Assembly (NCBI GenBank): GCA_017429835.1
Contig: JAFROD010000051.1
Span: 25,418 to 89,417 of the forward strand
Reading direction: 5' to 3'
DNA from: Oscillospiraceae bacterium
GTDB lineage: Bacteria; Bacillota; Clostridia; Oscillospirales; Oscillospiraceae
DNA: 64,000 nt
The stretch's first letter is position 1; each line of letters starts with the position of its first letter. Made by a program: the position numbers and the translations under genes. Shown piece after piece: positions 24,963-33,899 of the stretch. Below the pieces are notes generated by a model. It was given only the letters and a program-made list of their open reading frames with translations. It searched no databases and was not told the DNA's origin.

Positions 24963-26165
24963 TTACACGTCGTCAGGCTCCATACGAATCATTGTGGAGC
25001 AGCCCATGCCACCGCCGACGCAAAGCGTTGCAAGGCCTGTTTTTACGCCGCGCTTCTTCATTGCGTGAATCAGCGTTACCAGAATTCGGCACCCTGACGC
25101 GCCGACCGGATGCCCCAGCGCGATCGCGCCGCCGTTGACGTTCAGCTTCTCACTCGCTATTCCAAGTTCACGCTTCACCGCGAGCGACTGCGCGGCAAAG
25201 GCCTCATTTGCCTCAAACAAATCGATTTCGTCAATTGTCATATTCATTTTCTTGAGGAGCTTTTCTGTGCTGGCGACCGGCCCGACGCCCATGATGGCAG
25301 GGTCGACGCCCGCCATCGCGCTGCCAAGCCACAGCGCCTGCGGTTTCAGCCCAAGCTCTCTCAGCATTCGCTCGGAAACCAACACGACTGCGGCAGCTCC
25401 GTCGTTGATGCCGGAGCTGTTGCCAGCCGTTACGAGTCCGTACGGCTTGAACGCCGGGCGCAGCTTCGCAAGCGCTTCCACAGTCGTTCCCGGACGAGGC
25501 CCATCGTCGGCTGCAACGGTAACAGCACCCTTTTTGCCTTGGATAACGATTGGAACGATTTCTTCCGAAAAGGCGCCGTCAGCCTGTGCCCGTTCCGCCT
25601 TATTCTGCGAGTCGACGGCAAACGCATCCATCTCCATGCGGCTGATGCCCCAGCGCTCCGCGACGTTCTCCGCCGTGAAGCCCATGTGATAATCGTTGAT
25701 CGCGTCCCAGAGCGCGTCGTTCACCATCGTGTCGATCAGCGGCGTGTTTATCATCGGGCTGCCCATACGGTAACCGAAGCGTCCCTGCGTCAACGCAAAG
25801 GGCGCCTGCGACATGCTTTCCGTACCGCCTGCCACAACAATATCGGCTTCCTCGGACTGAATCAGCCGCGCGGCCGCGTTGACGGCTTCCAAGCCGGAGC
25901 CGCAAACGACGTTCAGCGTCTGCGCAGTCGACGTAAACGGAATGCCGGCTTTCAGCGCCGCCTGCCGCGCCACGTTCTGACCGAGCGCGGCTTGCAGTAC
26001 GCAGCCCATATAGACGTGCTCCACACGGTCGGCGGGAATCTTTGCGCGAAGCAGAGCTTCCCGAATCACGGCAGCTCCCAAGTCCACCGCGGAAATGGAA
26101 GACAGAGCGCCGCCCATTTTTCCGATCGGCGTGCGGCAAGCGCCCAGAATATATACGTTTTTCAT
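24963..26165 (-). CDS. thlA: Acetyl-CoA acetyltransferase (thiolase)
   Basis: 400-residue thiolase that condenses two acetyl-CoA into acetoacetyl-CoA, the first step of butyryl-CoA formation. The acylated cysteine lies in NVVCGSGLEAV (near 89), with the NVNGGAIALGHPVGASGCR and CVGGGMGCSTMI blocks carrying the second active-site His and Cys. It directly follows the 3-hydroxybutyryl-CoA dehydrogenase gene. The other butyrate genes (crotonase, bcd-etfBA) are not in the window. It is metabolically unrelated to the flanking polysaccharide genes. Confidence 0.96.
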   Translation of the reverse strand: MKNVYILGACRTPIGKMGGALSSISAVDLGAAVIREALLRAKIPADRVEHVYMGCVLQAALGQNVARQAALKAGIPFTSTAQTLNVVCGSGLEAVNAAARLIQSEEADIVVAGGTESMSQAPFALTQGRFGYRMGSPMINTPLIDTMVNDALWDAINDYHMGFTAENVAERWGISRMEMDAFAVDSQNKAERAQADGAFSEEIVPIVIQGKKGAVTVAADDGPRPGTTVEALAKLRPAFKPYGLVTAGNSSGINDGAAAVVLVSERMLRELGLKPQALWLGSAMAGVDPAIMGVGPVASTEKLLKKMNMTIDEIDLFEANEAFAAQSLAVKRELGIASEKLNVNGGAIALGHPVGASGCRILVTLIHAMKKRGVKTGLATLCVGGGMGCSTMIRMEPDDV

Positions 26166-26213
26166 AGAACCCCTCCGGTTTTGCCTGGAAAAGCAACAAA
26201 TACCCGAATTCGC

Positions 26214-27053
26214 TTATCGGTAGGAGAAGAAGCCTTCTCCGCTTTTACGACCAAGCTTTCCGGCGCGAACCATCGTTCGCAGCAGCGGCGCAGGTCTGTA
26301 TTTATCGTCGCCGGTTTCCGTCTGAAGCGTCTGCATGATCGCCAATACGACGTCCAATCCGATCAGATCGCAAAGCGCAAGCGGCCCCATGGGATGATTC
26401 GCGCCGAGCCGCATGGCGATATCAATATCCTCCGCAGAGGCGACGCCTTCCGACAGGAGAAAGACCGCCTCATTGATCATAGGAATCAAAAGACGATTCA
26501 CCACAAAACCCGGCGCTTCCTTCACACGTACCGGTTCTTTTCCCAAAGATTTTGCCAGCATTTCCGCACGCTCCGCTACGTTTTGCGGCGTAAGCGCGCC
26601 GGAAATGATCTCAACGAGCTTCATCACGGGCGCGGGGTTGAAAAAGTGCATGCCGACCAAAGTATGATTCAGTCCGGCGCTCAATTCGGTAATTGAGAGC
26701 GAAGACGTATTTGTGGCAAAAACCGCGTTCTCCCGCACGATGCCGTCAAGCTCCTGCAGCAGGCGCTTTTTCGCCGCCATATCCTCGATCGCGGCTTCGA
26801 TGACCCAATCAGCGTCTGCGCCGATTTCCTTCGTTCCAGTGACGATTTTTTCGAGGATCGCGTCCGCCTGCTCCTGCGTGAGGCGCTCCTTTGCAACCAT
26901 ACGCGCAAGCGATTTCGCAATCAGCAGCTTCCCGTTTTCGGCAATCGCGGCGTCTACGTCGGCTATATAGACGCGCTCGGCTTCATCCCACTGCGCAAAG
27001 ACCTGCGCAATGCCGGATCCCATCGTTCCGGCGCCGACAACCATCACTTTCAT
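26214..27053 (-). CDS. hbd: 3-hydroxybutyryl-CoA dehydrogenase
   Basis: 279-residue NAD(P)-dependent dehydrogenase reducing acetoacetyl-CoA to 3-hydroxybutyryl-CoA. The Rossmann loop VVGAGTMGSGIAQ is at residues 5-17, and HFFNPAPVMKLVEII contains the catalytic His. The C-terminal domain has PGFVVNRLLIPMINEA and GANHPMGPLALCDLIGLD. It is in tandem with the thiolase, a pairing typical of Clostridia butyrate pathways. The start follows AAAAGAGGT. Confidence 0.96.
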   Translation of the reverse strand: MKVMVVGAGTMGSGIAQVFAQWDEAERVYIADVDAAIAENGKLLIAKSLARMVAKERLTQEQADAILEKIVTGTKEIGADADWVIEAAIEDMAAKKRLLQELDGIVRENAVFATNTSSLSITELSAGLNHTLVGMHFFNPAPVMKLVEIISGALTPQNVAERAEMLAKSLGKEPVRVKEAPGFVVNRLLIPMINEAVFLLSEGVASAEDIDIAMRLGANHPMGPLALCDLIGLDVVLAIMQTLQTETGDDKYRPAPLLRTMVRAGKLGRKSGEGFFSYR

Positions 27054-27115
27054 GTCATACCTCTTTTCGCCTGCCGCGCAAAACGGTCAAGCTGGCGTAC
27101 TAATTATTTATTTCT

Positions 27116-27658
27116 TCATCCGGATTCGCGCGTGCAAAACCGACGTTGTGCGAAAGCTGTAACCCAGATATGCGCAGCGCCGAAAAACGTGCCGAACGTA
27201 TTCATGATAACGTCATCTGTTTCCGTTTTTCCCAGGGCGAATGCATATTGCAGCGTTTCCAATATGGCGCTTGTCAGCAGTCCGATCAGCACCGTAAGCG
27301 CCACGCATTTGCCTGTCGTCATTTTTTGCGACAGTAACGCAGAGAGTGACAGCCCCAGCGGCACAAACAGCACCGCATTCAATACCATCGAGCGGTAATA
27401 TTCGCCCTCTTCTCTCGCCTTCAGAAAGGTCACGAACGGTCGCAGTACGAGGCTCCGCACTCCGCCGTTTCTTGCCAAAACCGTCTGGTACAGAATCAAC
27501 GCGATCGACAGCACAAGTCCGAGCAGCGCAGCGCCGGTATGGACGCGCTTTTGTCGGCGCAGGAGTATCATAGCAACTGTCCACGCCGCCCATCCTGCGA
27601 CGCAGAGCAGAATCTGCGCCCACGGCTTCAGGTAGTAAATGTACTGAAAAAAAGTCAT
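27116..27658 (-). CDS. VanZ-family membrane protein
   Basis: 180-residue protein with four to five transmembrane segments. The VanZ signatures NAVLFVPLGLSLSAL, AILETLQYAFALGKTETDDVIMNTFGTFFGA are present. VanZ proteins are linked to low-level teicoplanin resistance and cell-envelope structure, with no defined biochemical activity. It lies between the glycosyltransferase block and hbd/thl, with gaps of about 60-90 bases on each side. Confidence 0.88.
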   Translation of the reverse strand: MTFFQYIYYLKPWAQILLCVAGWAAWTVAMILLRRQKRVHTGAALLGLVLSIALILYQTVLARNGGVRSLVLRPFVTFLKAREEGEYYRSMVLNAVLFVPLGLSLSALLSQKMTTGKCVALTVLIGLLTSAILETLQYAFALGKTETDDVIMNTFGTFFGAAHIWVTAFAQRRFCTRESG

Positions 27659-27745
27659 TACATTATCTCATTTCGCGACGCCCCGTTGCGTATCCAAAGT
27701 GGATCGCAAAACATTCTTCATCGCAGTATCCCTCACGGAACTTGA

Positions 27746-28789
27746 CTATCTCTTGCGACATGCAAGCAAGCGCACAGTCGGGCGAATGATTCCCCGCCGG
27801 AACAAAAACAGCATTGTCCGGAAGCGTCCCTTCGGCGTCCGGCGGATATTCTCCGCCGTAAACATCTCGCTGAATTTCGGATCGTTACGCACGGTCCGGA
27901 TCGTTTCCGACTTTTCTTTCGTTCCGCGGTCCGGCGGGCTGAGAAACAGCTCGCGTTCGATCGCCGACACGCATCTTCTGTAATACTGCGCGTCCAGGCC
28001 GATGCGCGCCAGCTCCAGATAGTCCGGCGCCTTTTGCTCGAAGAGTTCAAAATAGTAACGATAGTATTTTTTCGTTTCATCCAGATAGTCGGGATGGTAG
28101 CGGAAGGTGGTCGAGGTCGGATTCCTGCGGTGCCAATAGACCGGCAGCGAGGTCGTGACCGCCGTTTGCGCTTCCAGCAGGTAGGCAAACGCGACGTACG
28201 TATCCTCGCCGTAGGAGATCGGCAGGAACCGAATTTGCTTTTCCTTCAGCAAAGCCGTCTTGTAGAGGCTGGAGAAGAATTCCCAGTTTACGACGGATTT
28301 TTCCGTTTTCCGCTCCAGCGGCTTCAGGTCGTTCTTATCGAAAATAACGCCCTCGATAATCTCCTTTTTCCCGCGGTGAACATATTCCTTTTTCTCTGTT
28401 TCTTCTCTTTGGATGGCGTCCCTGAAGTTTTTGGAAACACCCAATGCAATATCCGCGTGGTTGTCCTCCAAAAGCTGCATAAGATAGCTGAACGTAAACG
28501 GCTCCAACACGTCGTCGGGGTCGAGGAAGAAACAGTATTCACCGCTCATCTGCTCCATCGCCAGATTTCTGGCTTGTCCGACGCCGCGGTTTTCCGTATG
28601 AATTACATGAAAACGGGAGTCCCTCGCTGCATACGCATCGCAAATTGCTCCGCTTCCGTCCGTAGAGCCGTCATTCACGATAATCACTTCAAAGTCCTGA
28701 TGCTCCTGCGCAAGGATGCTGTCAAAGCACTCTGCCGCATAGTCTTCTACATTGAACACCGGGATGATAACCGAAACCGTCTTATTCAT
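27746..28789 (-). CDS. Glycosyltransferase family 2
   Basis: 347-residue GT-A fold inverting glycosyltransferase. It begins KTVSVIIPVFNVEDYAAECFDSILAQ, followed by VNDGSTDGSGAICDAYA and the metal-binding FFLDPDDVLEPF near residue 90. The C-terminal part is typical of CDP-glycerol/EpsJ-like polysaccharide glycosyltransferases. The ATG at 28789 has GAGGGAATAAG upstream; the frame opens 11 codons earlier. Donor and acceptor are not predictable. Confidence 0.9.
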   Translation of the reverse strand: MNKTVSVIIPVFNVEDYAAECFDSILAQEHQDFEVIIVNDGSTDGSGAICDAYAARDSRFHVIHTENRGVGQARNLAMEQMSGEYCFFLDPDDVLEPFTFSYLMQLLEDNHADIALGVSKNFRDAIQREETEKKEYVHRGKKEIIEGVIFDKNDLKPLERKTEKSVVNWEFFSSLYKTALLKEKQIRFLPISYGEDTYVAFAYLLEAQTAVTTSLPVYWHRRNPTSTTFRYHPDYLDETKKYYRYYFELFEQKAPDYLELARIGLDAQYYRRCVSAIERELFLSPPDRGTKEKSETIRTVRNDPKFSEMFTAENIRRTPKGRFRTMLFLFRRGIIRPTVRLLACRKR

Positions 28790-28831
28790 CTTATTCCCTC
28801 GCGATTCTCTTGCGATTATCATAAAAGATCG

Positions 28832-29791
28832 TTACTTCCCCGCAATCTTGCGGAACCAGGGATGCTTTGCGCCGAACAGATACACGCGGTCTTTCCTTCT
28901 CAACGCCTGGTCTTTCTTTAAGTTTTGATACGCTGCTATTGCAACGTCTTTCTTTCCGCTGCGGTACGCGACAGAAAGCCGTCTTCTTGCATAATTGACC
29001 CGAACCTGCCGCTCCGCCTTCTTACGATCTGCTTCCGGCATTTGGATCCCGGCAAGCGTATGCCGCAGGATGTCCTCGTGTTCGTCACATCGAAACAGTA
29101 CCTTTTCAGCGGAATCGTCTCTCGACATACTGTTGTCCGAAACAACGTAATAAAAGAGCGGTTCGTTGAGAAAATGGCGCTTATAATGATAATACATCGG
29201 CAGAAGAAGCTGCCAATCCTGTCCTCTCCTTGCAGGATAGATCTGACGATCGGGATACTGCTCCGTAAACATGGAAACACGCGCCATGTGTGCGCCGGGC
29301 GTAAAAATGGATTCTCCGTTCAGCAGATTCCAGAACTGCGCTTCGTTCTCGTTATCCGGCACGCCGGAGGAAACCGTGCGGATCGGCTGATCTACCGTGC
29401 CCTCTTTTACAATATAGGCGTCCGACGTGATCACGCCGTAGTCCGGATGCGCCTCCATCCAAGTCACGCGCTTCTCGACAGACGTCGGCGCGTAGAAATC
29501 GTCCGCGTCCGCCCAGCACAGATAATCGCCGGTAATGACCCGCAGGCCGGCGTTGATCGCCGCGCCGAGTCCACCGTTTTCCTGCTTCACGTAGAGAAAG
29601 CGGTAGCCGCGCTTCTCAAACTGTTCCTGATACGAAAGCACAACGCGCTCCGTGTCGTCCTTCGAGCCGTCGTTGACGAGAATGTATTCGATATTGTCGT
29701 ACGTCTGCGCTAAAACAGACTCGATCATCCTGCCGATCACGGCAGCGCCGTTATAGCAGGGAGTGATAATACTGACAAGCGCTTTTTTCAT
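28832..29791 (-). CDS. Glycosyltransferase family 2
   Basis: 319-residue GT2. The N-terminus ALVSIITPCYNGAAVIGRMIESVLAQTY is followed by VNDGSKDDT and the DxD-type CWADADDFYAPTS. A C-terminal basic helical region (KKAERQVRVNYARRR) may be membrane-peripheral. The start follows GGAGGGCAAG. Part of the terminal glycosyltransferase block next to the flippase. Confidence 0.9.
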   Translation of the reverse strand: MKKALVSIITPCYNGAAVIGRMIESVLAQTYDNIEYILVNDGSKDDTERVVLSYQEQFEKRGYRFLYVKQENGGLGAAINAGLRVITGDYLCWADADDFYAPTSVEKRVTWMEAHPDYGVITSDAYIVKEGTVDQPIRTVSSGVPDNENEAQFWNLLNGESIFTPGAHMARVSMFTEQYPDRQIYPARRGQDWQLLLPMYYHYKRHFLNEPLFYYVVSDNSMSRDDSAEKVLFRCDEHEDILRHTLAGIQMPEADRKKAERQVRVNYARRRLSVAYRSGKKDVAIAAYQNLKKDQALRRKDRVYLFGAKHPWFRKIAGK

Positions 29792-29813
29792 CTTGCCCTC
29801 CGTTTCTTTTGCG

Positions 29814-31301
29814 TTAACCCTCTGTGACGTCTTCTTCGCGCGCTTCCTGTTTCTTCGTTCGTTTTGAGAAAAAGCCCCTGATGATCTCCTTGCTGTAGGA
29901 GTACGCGGCAGGCTTCGTCAGCCGCGCGGCAAGATAGTACACACCGGCACCGACAACGACTTGCAGCAGCAGGCGCAACGCTTGATGGATGGGGAGATAA
30001 TTCATTGCAAACACGACACCGCCCATCAGGAGCGTGAGCAGAAGATACGGGAGGATATCCCTGACCTGCTCGCCGAAGCTGTAGCGCAGCAGCTTTTTAT
30101 TTGGGATCGCATTAATTACCGTCGCTGCGATCTCCGTCAGCATTGCCGCAAAGACGATCCAGAAAACGCCGAACCAGATGGAGGCGAGCAGCAGGGCGAT
30201 TCCTACGCTCTTTTTAATGATTTCCAACTTCAGATAGACGTCGCTTTTTCCAATCGCTTTGATCGCCTGAATATTCGCATACTGCATCGGCCGGAACATG
30301 AATGAGACGCACAAGAGCTGCATAAACGGAATAATTGGGTTCCATTTGCTGGTGTAGACGAGCGGAACGACCGTCGGCGCAACAACTGCTAAGCCGACCA
30401 TCGCCGGAAATACAAAAAAGCAGCTTGTGGTGATGGTCTTTCTTGTGATATCCTTGACGCGCTCCAGATCGTCCTGTTCCTTCGCCAGAATCGGAAACAG
30501 CACGTCGTTGATCGGCGCATGGATGCTGTTTTCGAGCACGGAGGGGAAAGTTTTGCCCTTATCATAGTACGCCAGATCGGCTTTCGAATACTTTTTACCG
30601 ATAATCAGACTGCGAAGTTCGGTATATCCGGTGTTGATCAGTCCGGAAACCAGAATTTTCCAGCCATAGTTCAGCAAGCCTTTTACGCGAGTAAACGAGA
30701 AGCAGAGTTTCGGATACCACCGCGTCGCAAACAGGAAGAAGACCTTATCTACCACAATGTCCGTCAGCTGCTGACCGACCAGCGCCCAAACGCCGTAGCC
30801 CGCGTATGCCATCCAGATGCCGACCACGGCGGAAAGTACCGTTCCGATAAACGACGCCCAAAAGAACTGCTTGAACATCAGCTTCCTGGAAACGATCGCA
30901 TTCTGAACCGTTCCGAGCGCGCTGATCGGCAAACGCAGTCCAAGCACACGCAGCACGGAACACAGCAGCGGTGAATCGTAGAAATCTCCGATGTAGGCCG
31001 CGGCAAAAAACAGGAGCGCATACAACGCGGACGAAATAACAAACGCCGCGTAGAACGTAGAGGAAAAATCCAGCTCATCGGCATCCTTTTTCTGTACCAG
31101 CGCAACGCCGAAGCCGTATGTGACGAAAACGTCAAATAATGTAATAAAAACAGTTGTCAGCGAGATGACGCCGTAGTCTTCCGGAAACAGAATGCGCGCA
31201 AGGATGATCGAAACGACACCTGTGACGATTTTCGTCAGCAATCGCTCGGCAAACTTCCACGCCATGCCGGATAGCGCTTTCCCTCGATAGGTTTCTTTCA
31301 T
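29814..31301 (-). CDS. wzx: Wzx-type oligosaccharide flippase
   Basis: 495-residue MOP-superfamily exporter with about 12-14 hydrophobic segments. The N-terminus KALSGMAWKFAERLLTKIVTGVVSIILARILFPEDYG is characteristic of the lipopolysaccharide-biosynthesis (RfbX/TuaB-like) subgroup. It should flip undecaprenyl-linked repeat units to the outer face for the polymerase encoded at 46220-47299. It is the only flippase in the locus. The symbol is functional rather than based on orthology. Confidence 0.88.
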   Translation of the reverse strand: MKETYRGKALSGMAWKFAERLLTKIVTGVVSIILARILFPEDYGVISLTTVFITLFDVFVTYGFGVALVQKKDADELDFSSTFYAAFVISSALYALLFFAAAYIGDFYDSPLLCSVLRVLGLRLPISALGTVQNAIVSRKLMFKQFFWASFIGTVLSAVVGIWMAYAGYGVWALVGQQLTDIVVDKVFFLFATRWYPKLCFSFTRVKGLLNYGWKILVSGLINTGYTELRSLIIGKKYSKADLAYYDKGKTFPSVLENSIHAPINDVLFPILAKEQDDLERVKDITRKTITTSCFFVFPAMVGLAVVAPTVVPLVYTSKWNPIIPFMQLLCVSFMFRPMQYANIQAIKAIGKSDVYLKLEIIKKSVGIALLLASIWFGVFWIVFAAMLTEIAATVINAIPNKKLLRYSFGEQVRDILPYLLLTLLMGGVVFAMNYLPIHQALRLLLQVVVGAGVYYLAARLTKPAAYSYSKEIIRGFFSKRTKKQEAREEDVTEG

Positions 31302-31350
31302 GCTTGTTTCCTGCTCTCAGATAGAATCGGCTCTGCGCAAATGCCTGAGA

Positions 31351-32580
31351 CTACGCATTTTCACCGTAATAAAGATAACGAAGTAGCTGTTCTTTAGACA
31401 TTTCATCGATTCCAAGGTACGCCAAATCATACTTGGTCTCTTTGAAATAATTTTTCTCGTGCATCGCGCCGCCCAGGACGATCATGGAATCAATAATCGG
31501 GGTCGGAACGCCAAACTTCACTCCAAGGTCATGATAAATCTTGCAGCCGACAGGAATATCTTCCGTAATATATCTGTGGTCAATGCTATTGGGTCCGGTG
31601 TTTCCTTCGTTACACGGCTTGTCCAACGGGAAAACGACGTTATCCTTGCCCTCTGCGTTTAATCCCATGTATTCTTGCGTGAGGATGCTTCTCCTTGAGA
31701 AAAACATCTCGTAATCGTAAGACGGCATTTCAATTCCAATTGCGTTTGCAATCGCTTTCTCTTCTTCATAGAATTGATATTGCACCCTGCAAATCGACGG
31801 GCAAAGACCATGAGAATACATAGAGTAAGAATCCGGCTCGTTGCCATATACCAGAGACCAGTTCTCCATGCTGGATACGCCGAGCAGGGATGCAGGAACG
31901 TGGATCACAGGGTTTACGTTGGAAAAGCCGATATCCAGCATTGTATCTCCCGCGACGGGACCGTTGCCATTTGTGACGGCATCCATACAAGGGAGATATT
32001 TAATTGATTCCATAAAATCTTCGATATCCGTCATTGGCTGACATGCGCCTCGTAACGTGATTGCCCGGTACTTCGCCGCAACGTGAGGCATCATAAATCC
32101 GCCGACTTTTTCAATTCTCGTTCCATACGGAGCGGACGCCCAGCCGCCGACAATGACCTTTTTGGTGCAGCCCATTTCCCGCATATACTTGCGCAGCAGC
32201 AGACTGGCATAGTTGTCCGTAAATACATGGATTACCTGACCGTCTTCCAGCAGCGGAACAAGTGTTTTCAAATAGTGTTCATGGGCATGAGCAGGTATAC
32301 CGATTATAATCAGTCCCGCTCCTTTCACTACTTCCGCCATATTGGTACTGACAACATCCATAAAAGCCTTGCCGGATCTTTCAAAGCCATACAGGTTCCT
32401 TTGGATTCCATCAAAAAGAATACCCGTTTTCTCCAGACCTGCAACAGATTCCTTACTTCTCGAGTAGAGCCGTACTTCTCTTCCCGCGAGTTTGCAATCC
32501 GCAGCGCAGGTTTTGCCGACTGCCCCGCCGCCGAGAACAGCGATCGGTAGATCCTTCAAATATGACATATCGTGTTTCAT
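31351..32580 (-). CDS. Opine-type (octopine/nopaline family) NAD(P)-dependent dehydrogenase
   Basis: 409-residue two-domain dehydrogenase. The N-terminal Rossmann domain has IAVLGGGAVGKTCAADCKLAG, and the C-terminal alpha-helical domain has DHRYITEDIPVGCKIYHDLGVKFGVPTPIID, a signature of the PF02317 octopine/nopaline family. Opine dehydrogenases reductively couple the amino group of an amino acid with a 2-keto acid. In a polysaccharide locus the product could be an N-(carboxyalkyl)amino acid substituent, as known for some O-antigens, but this is inference. It is paired with an ATP-grasp gene 26 bases upstream that could activate such a product. The gene is visibly richer in A+T than the rml genes. 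Confidence 0.85.
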   Translation of the reverse strand: MKHDMSYLKDLPIAVLGGGAVGKTCAADCKLAGREVRLYSRSKESVAGLEKTGILFDGIQRNLYGFERSGKAFMDVVSTNMAEVVKGAGLIIIGIPAHAHEHYLKTLVPLLEDGQVIHVFTDNYASLLLRKYMREMGCTKKVIVGGWASAPYGTRIEKVGGFMMPHVAAKYRAITLRGACQPMTDIEDFMESIKYLPCMDAVTNGNGPVAGDTMLDIGFSNVNPVIHVPASLLGVSSMENWSLVYGNEPDSYSMYSHGLCPSICRVQYQFYEEEKAIANAIGIEMPSYDYEMFFSRRSILTQEYMGLNAEGKDNVVFPLDKPCNEGNTGPNSIDHRYITEDIPVGCKIYHDLGVKFGVPTPIIDSMIVLGGAMHEKNYFKETKYDLAYLGIDEMSKEQLLRYLYYGENA

Positions 32581-32606
32581 CTTCAGCTGTACCTTTCTGT
32601 AAATAA

Positions 32607-33872
32607 TCAGATTAGTTTTCTTGCATCAATCTTGGATACAACCATGTCGGCACCATTCTCATCCAAAACATGGAATGTACTATAAATATACCGAAGAAAA
32701 GATACCGGATCCTCGTCGTCATTGAGATTTACGCCAAATTCGGCCGCTCGTTGTTGAATGTCGCCAGTAGCAGGCACGCAATCTCCCGGCTTGAGTTTCT
32801 GCTGGACCACAGTGACTGAAGGATGGCGTTTGATTTCGTCAATGCCCGTAATTGCTTTTATCATACCCGGTCGAACGGAAACCGTAACCAGCAGGCAAGT
32901 CGTTCCTCCGAGTAAATACGCGTCTTGCGGATTTCCAATACAAGTTTTGGTATCGCCAGTGACGGCAAAATGAATCATGCTTTTGACAGGATCGAATCCG
33001 GTGGCGCGGCTAAGCATCAAGTCATAATCTGACCCAGGCATTCTTAAAGCGGGATCATAATAGCGAATTGTATCGCCATCAAAAAAGCCTTGCAAAAAAA
33101 CAGGACCGAATTGAATGCCTAGGGCACGAATCATCTTCTTGACTTTGGTCATGCAGTTCTTTTCAAACTGCTTTGAAAAGGCTGATGGAAATCTTGAACA
33201 CATTACTTGCCTGTTTAGACCGTCAGCTTTCTGCCCAAGGAATCTGTCTCCGAATTTGATTAGATACGGCTCTCCGTCTACAACGAAGAACGCAGACGCT
33301 GTATCCTGCATATTATTGATGTATGCTTCACATATCGCCTCGCCGTTTAAGGAAAACCTTTGCGCTTCCGCATAAGCGCGTATCGCTTCTTCTTTTGAAG
33401 CACAAATGCACTGCCCACGCGATCCTCTGCATTCCGCCGGTTTTATCAGCAGCGGATAACGAGCGTTTCCGGCTTGAACATCATCAAACGAATACTCCGG
33501 TATAACGTCGACGTCATGCTCCATACAAAACTGCTTAAACCTTCTTTTGTCCGTCATTATGTTATATTGCTCAACTGTTCCAAAGCACGGGAGCTTCAAT
33601 TCTCTGCAAATCTCTGCATACGGTTTTTGCGCCAGATCGTTGCAGCAGTTAAGAACCGCATCAATTCCTGTCTCTCTGCACTTCTTCACAATTGCATCTA
33701 CATCTGTAATGCTGAACATCCACGACTCATCTGCAATTATTTTTGCAGGAGAATCTTCAAGATAGTCTGTCACGGCAACATAGAGACCCATCTCTTTTGC
33801 CTTTTTTACTGCTTTTACGTGGACGTCTGCTCCAGCCAGAATCAGCAGTTTTTTACCGGAAAAAATCATCAT
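32607..33872 (-). CDS. ATP-grasp ligase-like protein
   Basis: 421-residue ATP-grasp protein of the carbamoyl-phosphate-synthase-like/PurK-like fold. The preATP-grasp domain has LLILAGADVHVKAVKKAKEMG and VTDYLEDSPAKIIADESW. The ATP-grasp core has YPLLIKPAECRGSRGQCICASKEEA and FFDGDTIRYYDPALRMPGSDYDLML (metal-binding end). Members join a carboxylate to an amine or thiol using ATP. It lies between a DegT aminotransferase and the opine-type dehydrogenase, which suggests amide-linking an amino-acid-like group to a sugar or polysaccharide precursor. The substrate is unknown. The start has GGAGTACAGGTC before ATG-ATG. Confidence 0.85.
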   Translation of the reverse strand: MMIFSGKKLLILAGADVHVKAVKKAKEMGLYVAVTDYLEDSPAKIIADESWMFSITDVDAIVKKCRETGIDAVLNCCNDLAQKPYAEICRELKLPCFGTVEQYNIMTDKRRFKQFCMEHDVDVIPEYSFDDVQAGNARYPLLIKPAECRGSRGQCICASKEEAIRAYAEAQRFSLNGEAICEAYINNMQDTASAFFVVDGEPYLIKFGDRFLGQKADGLNRQVMCSRFPSAFSKQFEKNCMTKVKKMIRALGIQFGPVFLQGFFDGDTIRYYDPALRMPGSDYDLMLSRATGFDPVKSMIHFAVTGDTKTCIGNPQDAYLLGGTTCLLVTVSVRPGMIKAITGIDEIKRHPSVTVVQQKLKPGDCVPATGDIQQRAAEFGVNLNDDEDPVSFLRYIYSTFHVLDENGADMVVSKIDARKLI

Positions 33873-33899
33873 GACCTGTACTCCGTAGTAATAGATTGC

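Noticed and set aside
25110..26696. 528-codon plus-strand frame opposite thl and hbd
   Set aside because: Antisense shadow crossing the gap between two well-defined minus-strand genes; no motif.
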